Position numbers and translations under genes: made by a program
Shown here: piece after piece, positions 57,733 through 64,000 of the stretch
Layout of the letters: the number at the start of each line of letters is the position of its first letter
Numbering within the stretch: the stretch's first letter is position 1
Assembly (NCBI GenBank): GCA_963779325.1
Contig: CAVZXS010000011.1
Location: 372,001-436,000 of the forward strand
Source: CAVZXS01 sp963779325
GTDB lineage: Bacteria; Bacteroidota; Bacteroidia; Chitinophagales; Chitinophagaceae
DNA: 64,000 nt
Direction: 5' to 3'
The notes under the pieces: generated by a model
What the model was told of the DNA's origin: nothing
The model's input: the letters and a program-made list of their open reading frames with translations, nothing else
The model's database searches: none

Positions 57733-57870
57733 ATGAAATTTTTATTAGCAGTATTGGCTATTCATTTTATAATTGAATTGATCAACAATAAAAGAAAATC
57801 GGGGGAAGAGAATATAGAGAATGAGATGAATGAAAAAATTATTCATCCGTCGGAATACAGCATAAGATAA
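57733..57870 (+). CDS. Possible 45-aa single-helix membrane peptide
   Basis: An ATG gives MKFLLAVLAIHFIIELINNK, then a charged tail (RKSGEENIENEMNEKIIHPSEYSIR). The hydrophobic N-terminus would be one membrane helix. A terminator hairpin follows at 57898-57931. Of the three short frames here this is the most protein-like. Confidence 0.42.
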   Translation: MKFLLAVLAIHFIIELINNKRKSGEENIENEMNEKIIHPSEYSIR

Positions 57871-57897
57871 AAGTATTAGATGCAGAAAGGAGGAATA

Positions 57898-57931
57898 AGT
57901 GCTCCCCGTGAGATGCAGCGGGGACACTTTT
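57898..57931 (+). terminator. Hairpin terminator, short unit 3
   Basis: Arms AGTG-TCCCCG and CGGGGA-CACT around a 10-nt loop, followed by TTTT. It separates the short units from the tRNA array. Confidence 0.7.
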
Positions 57932-57969
57932 AAAAGCCCCTATCCTCCAAAGGGGATGATGAAAGTGAA

Positions 57970-58062
57970 TACGGTTTGGTGTATGGTAACATATTCTTCT
58001 CCCTTTCTTTCTGAAAGGAAAATAGCAGGAGAAAGTTTTCGGTTCAAATCCGGAAGCCGTAC
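57970..58062 (+). ncRNA. tRNA-like element with enlarged anticodon domain
   Basis: A 7-bp acceptor TACGGTT/AGCCGTA and a T-arm with TTCAAAT loop enclose a D-arm and an enlarged central domain. This domain has an outer helix TTCTCC/GGAGAA and an inner stem CCTTT/AAAGG around the 7-nt loop CTTTCTG (TTC in the anticodon position). It opens the array. It may be a tRNA-Glu with extra helix sequence or a tRNA-like RNA; normal function is doubtful. Confidence 0.45.
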
Positions 58063-58067
58063 AATGG

Positions 58068-58138
58068 TGGCTTATAGTTCAACGGAAGAATGCTGTGCTA
58101 CGAACGCAGTGATATAAGTTCGAGTCTTATTAAGCCAA
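58068..58138 (+). tRNA. tRNA-Arg (ACG)
   Basis: A full 71-nt cloverleaf: acceptor TGGCTTA/TAAGCCA, D-stem GTTC/GAAT with a short 7-nt loop, anticodon stem CTGTG/CGCAG with loop CTACGAA (ACG), and T-arm ATAAG-TTCGAGT-CTTAT. The T-arm is identical to that of the tRNA-Phe 800 nt downstream. A short hairpin (TGATGA/TCATCA, 58145-58178) separates it from the next tRNA. Confidence 0.75.
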
Positions 58139-58183
58139 CAAAAGTTGATGACCTGTAGCTTAAGTTTTTCAGTCATCACAAAA

Positions 58184-58258
58184 TGGTTCGTAGCTCAATT
58201 GGATTAGAGCTTCCGGTTTTTACCCGGAAGGTTGTGAGTTCGAATCTCACCGGGCCAA
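58184..58258 (+). tRNA. tRNA-Lys (TTT)
   Basis: A full cloverleaf: acceptor TGGTTCG/CGGGCCA (two G-T pairs), D-stem GCTC/GAGC, anticodon stem TCCGG/CCGGA with loop TTTTTAC (TTT), and T-arm GTGAG-TTCGAAT-CTCAC. No CCA is encoded. It starts 45 nt after the tRNA-Arg. Confidence 0.8.
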
Positions 58259-58262
58259 CAAA

Positions 58263-58340
58263 GGGAATATAGTTCAACGGCAGAATCCCGCACATGCGGG
58301 ATTAAGCCATCAGATGAATGTTCGAATCATTCTGTTCCCG
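58263..58340 (+). ncRNA. tRNA-like element with abnormal anticodon arm
   Basis: Acceptor GGGAATA/TGTTCCC, D-stem GTTC/GAAT and T-arm GAATG-TTCGAAT-CATTC are normal. In place of the anticodon arm is the near-perfect palindrome AATCCCGCACATGCGGGATT, which cannot present a normal 7-nt loop, followed by a 13-nt extra segment. It begins 4 nt after the tRNA-Lys. It may be a tRNA hit by a palindromic repeat or a non-decoding tRNA-like RNA. Confidence 0.5.
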
Positions 58341-58345
58341 CAATT

Positions 58346-58430
58346 GTGAGTTCGACAAAGATGGAGAGTTGTAGCAGACTGTAAATCTGTTGTTCAAAAT
58401 ACTGAGATGGTTCGAATCCATCCGCTCACA
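58346..58430 (+). tRNA. tRNA-Tyr (GTA)
   Basis: The anticodon loop CTGTAAA on stem GCAGA/TCTGT gives GTA; a long variable arm fits bacterial tRNA-Tyr; the T-arm is GATGG-TTCGAAT-CCATC. The acceptor is GTGAG/CTCAC plus a G-T pair and a mismatch at the base. The D-arm is irregular, so it may be weak, but the identity is clear. Confidence 0.75.
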
Positions 58431-58434
58431 CAAT

Positions 58435-58518
58435 GGAGAGAGTCCGGTTGGTCGAGGAAGCTGTCTTGAAAACAGACCGGGTGTAATAGCCCCAAGAGTT
58501 CGAATCTCTTTCTCTCCG
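58435..58518 (+). tRNA. tRNA-Ser (TGA)
   Basis: Acceptor GGAGAGA/TCTCTCC, anticodon loop CTTGAAA (TGA), long variable arm and T-arm AAGAG-TTCGAAT-CTCTT, discriminator G. It starts 4 nt after the tRNA-Tyr. Confidence 0.82.
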
Positions 58519-58610
58519 CCGGTGAAAACATCCCCTCCACGGAGGGGCGAGTTGAGGAAAACATATTGCTATAGGAGACCGGGGTGGGTTGCTGAATAGC
58601 CATATGCAGC

Positions 58611-58637
58611 ACAAGTGTGCGACGCAAGGGACGATGA
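58611..58637 (+). repeat. 27-bp dispersed repeat, copy 2
   Basis: Identical to the minus strand of 35660-35686 (core GTGCGACGCAAGGGACGATG). Here it lies between two tRNA-Ser genes, together with a CCCCTCC/GGAGGGG palindrome at 58527-58545. Confidence 0.6.
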
Positions 58638-58673
58638 CCGGAGTTACTACAGCCGGTAACAAAAAAATAGTTT

Positions 58674-58758
58674 GGAGAGTTGACAGAGTGGTAATGTAAT
58701 GGCCTGCTAAGCCATACATCGTTTATTCGGTGCAAAGGTTCGAATCCTTTACTCTCCG
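58674..58758 (+). tRNA. tRNA-Ser (GCT)
   Basis: Acceptor GGAGAGT/ACTCTCC, anticodon stem ATGGC/GCCAT with loop CTGCTAA (GCT), long variable arm, and T-arm AAAGG-TTCGAAT-CCTTT. It is the second serine acceptor in the array. Confidence 0.82.
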
Positions 58759-58819
58759 CTTTAATCAACAAAGCTTTAGCGAAGTTGATAAATTGTTTGA
58801 CAATGGGTGAATTCGATAG

Positions 58820-58839
58820 CCTGCCTGCCGGCAGGCAGG
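58820..58839. repeat. Perfect 20-bp palindrome
   Basis: CCTGCCTGCCGGCAGGCAGG reads the same on both strands. Relatives are inside glyS and the YkuK-like gene. Confidence 0.65.
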
Positions 58840-58879
58840 TGAGGAAATAGTAATCAATCAATACTCATTTCAAACAACC

Positions 58880-58951
58880 GGACGAATAGCTCCAATGGCA
58901 GAGCAGCGGTTTGAAGCACCGTGGTTATAAGTTCGAGTCTTATTTCGTCCG
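58880..58951 (+). tRNA. tRNA-Phe (GAA)
   Basis: A complete cloverleaf: acceptor GGACGAA/TTCGTCC, D-stem GCTC/GAGC, anticodon stem GCGGT/ACCGT with loop TTGAAGC (GAA), T-arm ATAAG-TTCGAGT-CTTAT, discriminator G. Confidence 0.85.
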
Positions 58952-59110
58952 CGTAGAAAAGTACAATAAGAAAAAAGATGAATAAAGAACAAATGTCGAA
59001 TGGAGCGTCGCCAATGTCGCTATATCAGGGAACAGAAGTTGGAAAACAAAATACTCCTTCGCTAAAGCTACGGAGTACAAGAAAAATTTAAATACCCTGC
59101 GGGGAAAACA

Positions 59111-59623
59111 ATGGAACAGGAACAACCTGCCTGCCGGACAGGCAGGCAACAATGGAGAAAATTAAACGGGCAACGGATTCAGCAACCAATTGAAGACGAA
59201 GTAAAAGAAGTATTGATGCGTGAAAAAGAAATGGGACATGAATTAAAAGTATGCATCGGTACCGATAGCCAGGTAAAAGGTCGTGTAACAGAGTTCGCAA
59301 CCGTTATCGTTTTCATTCGTAAAGGAAAAGGCGGTTTTATGTATATACACAATGAAACTACCAAACAGAAAATGACCATTAAACAACGGATGTTGATTGA
59401 AGTAGCAAAAAGTATTGATGCGGCTTACCCGTTGTGTAATATTTTCAGCCGGTACAGTGTGGATATGGAAGTGCATGCCGACATCAATACCAACCAAAAC
59501 TTTAAAAGTAATGATGCCTTGAAAGAAGCAATGGGCTATATTATGGGTATGGGATTCGTTTTTAAAGCCAAGCCGGATGCTTTTGCAAGTTCAAGTTGTG
59601 CTAATAAAGTGGTAAACCCCTAA
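59111..59623 (+). CDS. YkuK-family (DUF458) RNase H-fold protein
   Basis: A 170-residue protein of the YkuK family, which has an RNase H-like fold. The segment VCIGTDSQVKGRVTEFATVIVFIRKGKGGFMYIHNETTK (~46-85) carries the first Asp of the fold, and VDMEVHADINTNQNFKSNDALKEAMGYIMGMGF (~117-150) the acidic residues near the end. The native start is probably close to the WRKLNG segment; the first ~14 residues come from a CCTGCCTGCC/GGCAGGC palindrome. It lies inside the tRNA array, so a role in tRNA or RNA processing is a natural guess but unproven. Confidence 0.82.
   Translation: MEQEQPACRTGRQQWRKLNGQRIQQPIEDEVKEVLMREKEMGHELKVCIGTDSQVKGRVTEFATVIVFIRKGKGGFMYIHNETTKQKMTIKQRMLIEVAKSIDAAYPLCNIFSRYSVDMEVHADINTNQNFKSNDALKEAMGYIMGMGFVFKAKPDAFASSSCANKVVNP
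59126..59147. repeat. CCTGCCTGCC/GGCAGGC palindrome at the YkuK-like start
   Basis: It lies in frame within the first codons, as in glyS. Confidence 0.6.
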
Positions 59624-60308
59624 ATCCCTTAAAGGGGACATCGGGCCGTTGATAACTGAATGAATCTTAAAATAATCATAAGCCTTTTAAGCCTCCCCTT
59701 TGGGGCAGGTTTAGAGGGGCTACAAAAAGCTTGCCTAACGGCAAGATGGTCATTAGTATGTTGCCGGCAAACCGGATGAGTGTTTTTAAAACACCATAGT
59801 ACAGACGTAGTAACTATCTGTATGCTGTTGCATCAATATGCAGTGTCCACCATACTCTGTGGGTCAAGGGTTCGATTCCCTTTCACTTTTACTAGTGGTA
59901 GCTCAGTTGGTTAGAGCAACAGAAAGCAGCGCCGGTTCGACTCCGGCTCCGACACAACTCGGATAGTTCAGTGGTAGAACACTACGTTTAGGACGTGGAA
60001 GTCGGAAGCTATCGCCACTTCCTTAAAAAGGCGACTAACTAAAAGCAGGTGTTGCTTTCCCGATGAATTGTAAATGCCGGGGTGAAAACCGGAGTTAACA
60101 AAACATCAATTTGATTAACACCAGAAAAATGCAATGCCGTTATACTACAGGTTGCACTTAAACAATGTTGAATTACTGACAACAAGTTCAGTAAAAAATA
60201 TAGTTTAACTGTTTCTTTAAAAATAACTAAAGGTATTTTCCGTGAGAATGAAATGGAAAGCAGCGCCTGCTTTATTAAAACAAACTTGAAAATTTAAAAT
60301 AGAAGACA
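59624..60308. other. Spacer between the YkuK-like and slipin genes
   Basis: About 685 nt with no protein gene. It holds two CCCCT/AGGGG-type palindromes (59612-59642 and 59688-59722), the tRNA-like remnants, and an AT-rich 3' part with no clear promoter. Confidence 0.5.
59855..60010 (+). ncRNA. tRNA-like remnants
   Basis: Three damaged pieces lie in tandem. First, a lone T-arm (AAGGG-TTCGATT-CCCTT, 59866-59882). Second, a D-arm TAGCTCAGTTGGTTAGAGC joined almost directly to a T-arm GCCGG-TTCGACT-CCGGC and TCCGACACA, with the anticodon arm missing (59896-59956). Third, a 5' half with D-arm GTTC/GAAC and anticodon stem CTACG/CGTGG around TTTAGGA (TAG), whose 3' half does not pair (59959-60010). 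None folds as a normal tRNA. Confidence 0.55.
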
Positions 60309-61406
60309 ATGAAAAAAGTAAAAGTAAATGCCTATCAAATTGCGTTGGTATTTAAAAACGGTGTATATCGGCGTATGTTGAAAGAAGGTACCTATTGGTT
60401 GTGGAACGAAAATGTGTACATCTACGATGTAACCAAATCTTTTATTGCACCGATAGAGTTGAATATTTTATTGCAGGATGCCGAATTAGCCAATGCATTA
60501 CAGGTAATTGATGTAAGCGATAACGAAATTGTATTGCAGTACCGGGAAGGTTTGTTAACACAAGTATTGACTGCCGGTCGTTATACTTTTTGGAAAAGCG
60601 TAATTAACTACGAGTTTGTTAAAGCAGACATCAGCAAAATAGACATTACTGAAAACATCAGCCGTGCCGTATTGCAAAACAAATTAGTAGCGCCGTATGT
60701 ACATACTTACAATGTAGAGAATTATGAGAAAGCCGTATTATTTATTGACGGTAAGTATGCACAAATATTGCAGGCCGGCGTATATTACTGGTGGAAAAAC
60801 AATATTACCATTGCAGTAGGCAAAGCAGATACCCGTATGCAGCAAATAGAAATCAATGGCCAGGAAATTTTGACCAAAGACAAAGCTGCGTTGCGTATCA
60901 ATGGTTATGCTCAATACAAAGTTGCGGATATAGAAAAAGCTTTGTTGCAAAACAAAGACTATGAACGCCAGTTGTATGTAGCTTTCCAGTTGGCATTGCG
61001 GGAGTACATCGGTGGCCTGGCATTTGATGAATTGTTGGAGAAAAAAGAAACCATTGTACCATTTATTTTAGAAGCGGTAAAAACTGCTGCTGAAAATTTG
61101 GGTGTAGAAGTAAGCGGTTTCGGTATCCGTGACATTATTTTGCCGGGCGATGTAAAAGACATCATGAACAAAGTATTGGTGGCGGAAAAAAATGCGCAGG
61201 CCAACAGCATTATGCGGCGTGAAGAAACTGCAAGCACCCGTAGCTTGTTAAACACTGCCAAATTGATGGAGGATAATACCATGTTGTGGAAATTGAAAGA
61301 GATGGAATACGTAGAGAAGATTGCCGATAAAATCAGCAATATCAGCGTAAGCGGTAATGGCGCATTGATTGAACAGTTGAAACAGATATTTGTAGCGCAG
61401 AAATAA
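60309..61406 (+). CDS. Slipin-family (SPFH/band 7) protein
   Basis: A 365-residue SPFH-domain protein. Unlike classical stomatins it has no N-terminal membrane helix; residues 1-~125 carry two related beta-rich segments (VNAYQIALVFKNGVYRRMLKEGTYWLW and VEKAVLF-type repeats further on). The SPFH core (~175-300) has LTKDKAALRINGYAQYKVADIEKALLQNKDYERQLYVAFQLALREYIGG and LGVEVSGFGIRDIILPGDVKDIMNKVLVAEKNAQAN. A helical C-terminus ends in GALIEQLKQIFVAQK, an oligomerisation tail. It follows the tRNA array and has its own terminator. Confidence 0.9.
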   Translation: MKKVKVNAYQIALVFKNGVYRRMLKEGTYWLWNENVYIYDVTKSFIAPIELNILLQDAELANALQVIDVSDNEIVLQYREGLLTQVLTAGRYTFWKSVINYEFVKADISKIDITENISRAVLQNKLVAPYVHTYNVENYEKAVLFIDGKYAQILQAGVYYWWKNNITIAVGKADTRMQQIEINGQEILTKDKAALRINGYAQYKVADIEKALLQNKDYERQLYVAFQLALREYIGGLAFDELLEKKETIVPFILEAVKTAAENLGVEVSGFGIRDIILPGDVKDIMNKVLVAEKNAQANSIMRREETASTRSLLNTAKLMEDNTMLWKLKEMEYVEKIADKISNISVSGNGALIEQLKQIFVAQK

Positions 61407-61410
61407 CCTA

Positions 61411-61445
61411 ACATCCGGTATCATATCGGTGCCGGATGTTTTTTC
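61411..61445 (+). terminator. Rho-independent terminator
   Basis: Stem ACATCCGG/CCGGATGT with a 13-nt loop and a T-run, 5 nt after the slipin stop. Confidence 0.85.
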
Positions 61446-61607
61446 CTTATCCGCTGAAGCTTTAGAATTTATATTTAGCTTCAATGTGTCGCTGACTTTG
61501 AAGTATAACTGTCTCCAAAGTCTTAAATTATATAGGCGTATCGAATAGTTGGGTGAGGTTTTATAATAAGATTTACTAAATAATGGAAAAATTTAGAATA
61601 ATGAATT

Positions 61608-63179
61608 ATGGAGAGTTTAAAAGATTTTTGTACTGAAATTTCTATATTATTAGACAACTCAGAATATGCAGAAGTTAAAAACAGGTTAGAAATAAAACTT
61701 GATCAACTTAATAAAGATGAGGGCAGTTATCCATACATCTTGGCTGAAATCGCAGGGTTTTATATTGGTATCGGCTAAGAAATTTTGGATAAAGATTGTA
61801 CAGATAAAGGACTTAAAATTCTCCTTACTGAAGAACAATATTTAGGGGTTTTCTGAGTGAACAGAGTATAAATTACTGCTTAGGCAATGGTATTCACGCT
61901 TTATACAAAATCCAAACAGATATGGCAACATTGCCAACCCTTGAAATGATTAAGCTTAATATATCTGAAGACAAAAATTATTATTTTAAAGCATTTAAAA
62001 AAATCGACTTTTCGAATATCAAGCATCTTGATTTGCAAATCCTGACTAACCTTGGGAATAATTTGAGCCAGTCCGGAAGAGTAGCAGACGCCATAAAATC
62101 ATATACTATTGTATTAAGGGTTAACAATAAATTTCCACAAGCCTTAATAGGTTTAGCAGAAGATTTAGATTTTTGGACAAAAATTTCATTTCCCCCAAAA
62201 AGTATTTCTTTGTATTCAAATATTTACTCATTATATAAAACAGGTCTGTCAATTGGTGCAATTCAAGTAATCAAAGAATACACTATGAAAAAAAATTAAA
62301 AATTTACGAAGGATTGTTATCGAAAACGAATTTGATTTTTCTTCCCTTGACAAAGAACTTAGGCTTAACGAGGAAGAGTATACCAACCATACACCCTTCA
62401 GAAAATTTTGTATTGACAATTTTTTGTCTTTAAATGAACATTCTCTGTATTGCAAATGTTCTGCTGCTTCAAATGATGACCTAAGCATTGTTCATTCTGG
62501 AATACAGGTCTTTGGTGAAAAGGTTGGTAAAATGGAGCTTCTATTAAATAGATTAAAGTCAGAATTTCACTTGGCAAGAAAACTACACTTTGAGAGTTTC
62601 AGTAAAACCGTCGATAAAGAGGAAATATTTTTTAGCGAGCTAATGGACAAAGAAATGATAGGAGAAGAAGTAGAAAAATTGAGAATAGCTTTTAGAATGT
62701 GCTTTGGCATATTTGACAAAATAGCGCATGGAATTTGTTACTTTTTTGAATTGCCGAAAAAAAAGAATGAAAATATCTATTTTGAAATTTTGGGATAATG
62801 GCAAATGTCCGAAAGGTGGAAGAAATTAAAAGATTTACAAAATCCGCATTTAGTGGCTTTATATAGCATTGCAAATGATTTTAATAACCGTCAAGGTGAG
62901 TTTAATTTCTACAAAGTATGGAGAAACAAATTTGAGCATAATAACTTAATATTAGTCGATAAAACTGACGAATTGGATTTACTTAAACTTTTTGATGATG
63001 AAGAATTTATAAGTAAGGTTTCGTTTTCTTTTTTCAAAGAACAAGCATTACATCTGTTGCAGATTTGTTGTTCTGCCATATATAGTTATACTTATTTGGT
63101 ACGAACTGAAAGTATGCAGAGTAATAATGACGTGAATTATATTCCGTTTAGTATTAAACCTAAAACTAAATCAATCTAA
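61608..63179 (+). pseudogene. Decayed LA2681-like HEPN-domain gene
   Basis: Fragments in several frames form one ~520-residue protein: an N-terminal TPR-like part (MESLKDFCTEISILLDNSEYAEVKNRLE; then LGNNLSQSGRVADAIKSYTIVLRV) and a C-terminal HEPN-like part (HSLYCKCSAASNDDLSIV, then FRMCFGIFDKIAHGICYFFELP and NPHLVALYSIANDFNNRQGEFNFYKVWRNKFEHNNLIL, with the R-x4-6-H motif RNKFEH). It is broken by a TAA at 61778, shifts near 61850, 62290 and 62800, and more. HEPN proteins are often RNases in defence; this one is not functional as read. Confidence 0.65.
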
Positions 63180-63180
63180 A

Positions 63181-63232
63181 AAATAAACCACAGAGTCAGA
63201 GAGACACCGAGCAACACAGAGAAGTGAGATGG
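63181..63232. repeat. CACAGAG-type short repeats
   Basis: CCACAGAGTCAGAGAGACACC and AACACAGAGAAG are imperfect repeats often found in bacterial spacers. They lie between the decayed HEPN gene and the insertion sequence. Confidence 0.4.
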
Positions 63233-63276
63233 CCTAATATCTACGGACACAAAATTCCAATAAATTTACAAAATTT

Positions 63277-63576
63277 ATGGAACACAAACCCATCAGAAAG
63301 AAGCAACGTAAGTACGATGCGGATTTCAAAAAAGAAGTATTAAAGATGATCGAATCCGGACGTCCTGTACCGGAAGTAGCTCAGTCCTTAGGCATTGGCA
63401 GCAACCTGATTTATTACTGGAAAAAGCAGTTACTTAAGCCTGATGTAAAAAACAGGGTTGATACAGCCGTGGTGTATGACGAGGAGAAATCCTTGCTGCA
63501 GAAACGGATAAAGGAGTTAGAAACAGAGCGGGATATTTTAAAAAAAGCCTTGGGCATTTTCAGCCGTCCGATATAA
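63277..63576 (+). CDS. IS3-family transposase OrfA
   Basis: A 99-residue OrfA with an HTH (RKYDADFKKEVLKMIESGRPVPEVAQSLGIGSNLIYYWKKQLLKP, ~10-55) and a leucine-zipper coiled coil (KSLLQKRIKELETERDILKKAL). At its end the heptamer A-AAA-AAG (63540-63546, then G) is a classical -1 slippery site, so the active transposase would be an OrfA-B fusion. Left and right inverted repeats are not identifiable in the window. Confidence 0.93.
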   Translation: MEHKPIRKKQRKYDADFKKEVLKMIESGRPVPEVAQSLGIGSNLIYYWKKQLLKPDVKNRVDTAVVYDEEKSLLQKRIKELETERDILKKALGIFSRPI

Positions 63577-64000
63577 CAGCGTTGTATCAATTTGTCAGTA
63601 CTAATCAACCTGAGTATGCTGTACAGCTGCAGTGCCGTGTGTTGGGCTGCAGCCGCAGTGGATATTACAGTTGGTGTTCGGGAAAAATACATCAGCCAAA
63701 TGAAAAAATAAAAAAAATGGAACAACAGGTGATAAAAATATTTCAGGAACATCGCCGCCGCTATGGTGCCCGGCGTATAGCCAAAACGCTTCAATGCGCA
63801 GGTGAAAAGGTTAGCCGTTATAAAGCAGCAAGGATATTAAACAAGTTCGGAGTAAAAGCCATACAGCCCCGCAGCTTTGTTCCTAAAACAACGGACAGTC
63901 GCCACGCATATAAAATCAGTCCTCTGTTATTATTGGACAAGCCTAAGCCCGGCAAACCTAATGAAGTATGGGTGGGTGATATTACTTACCTCCCGTTGTC
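63546..64000 (+). CDS. IS3-family transposase OrfB, partial
   Basis: The -1 frame from the slippery site reads HFQPSDITALYQFVSTNQPEYAV and then an HTH_21 region HRRRYGARRIAKTLQCAGEKVSRYKAARILNKFGVKA, then KPGKPNEVWVGDITYLPL. The latter holds the first Asp of the DDE catalytic triad (GDITY). The gene continues past the window. Confidence 0.9.

Larger units (their letters stand above)
63277..64000 (+). mobile_element. IS3-family insertion sequence, partial
   Basis: OrfA and the 5' part of OrfB are present, and the element runs off the right edge. The left end lies between 63180 and 63276; I cannot place the inverted repeat. Confidence 0.8.

Noticed and set aside
58394..58861. A 155-codon minus-strand frame and a 97-codon frame across the tRNA array
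   Set aside because: They run antisense through at least two clear tRNA genes, and their composition follows the tRNA sequence and the palindromes.
59959..60010. A functional tRNA with TAG anticodon
   Set aside because: The 5' half is convincing, but the 3' half has no T-arm of normal form and no acceptor partner for TCGGATA.

Overview
The window looks like a chromosomal segment of a Bacteroidota bacterium, most likely a Chitinophagaceae-type soil or sediment organism. The evidence is low GC content, Bacteroidota-type -7 promoter elements (TAnnTTTG), CarboxypepD_reg/OMP_b-brl-type TonB proteins, DUF5686 and DUF6371 family proteins, a CreD operon, and the absence of strong Shine-Dalgarno sites. 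I worked from sequence alone, so family names rest on recognised motifs and not on searches.

Layout. 1-2065: the end of the Complex I operon (nuoM, nuoN). 2241-18711: housekeeping and small accessory genes, including glyS, a TPR histidine kinase/response regulator pair, DinB, a racemase, dtd, arfB, a cytochrome c peroxidase, a flippase, a Crp-type regulator and an MBL hydrolase. 19060-32297: envelope genes, including a large TolB-like/beta-barrel protein, a phosphatidate-type kinase (DgkA family), a CreD operon, DUF5686 and a TonB-type barrel. 32495-38931: gcvH, vanZ, prfA, an amidohydrolase and recO. 38992-49382: a 10.4-kb integrated element in the 3' end of a tRNA-Ser(GGA) gene, flanked by 16-bp repeats. 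It carries a tyrosine integrase, an ORF6N protein, an 894-aa protein I do not recognise, a helicase-like ATPase followed by TGCAC iteron-like repeats, hicAB, a DUF6371 primase-like protein and a lipoprotein. 49491-57071: tatD, a lipoprotein, a polysaccharide deacetylase, gltX and a VIT/vWA/TonB-plug/TPR/DUF2135 fusion. 57130-61445: three short terminator-bounded units, a compact array of tRNAs and tRNA-like elements, a YkuK-type RNase H-fold gene and a slipin (SPFH) gene. 61608-64000: a decayed HEPN gene and the start of an IS3-family insertion sequence.

Two features cut across the window. First, at least eleven genes or gene parts, including the essential glyS and prfA, are broken by exactly one extra base each. 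I read these as probable consensus errors, but the insertion-only bias is notable. Second, short GC-rich palindromes recur between genes and have also entered coding frames without breaking them (nuoM, glyS, the MazG-like gene, the amidohydrolase, the YkuK-like gene).

The two regions with the best chance of unusual biology are the tRNA array with its YkuK and slipin genes, and the tRNA-Ser element with its 894-aa cargo.
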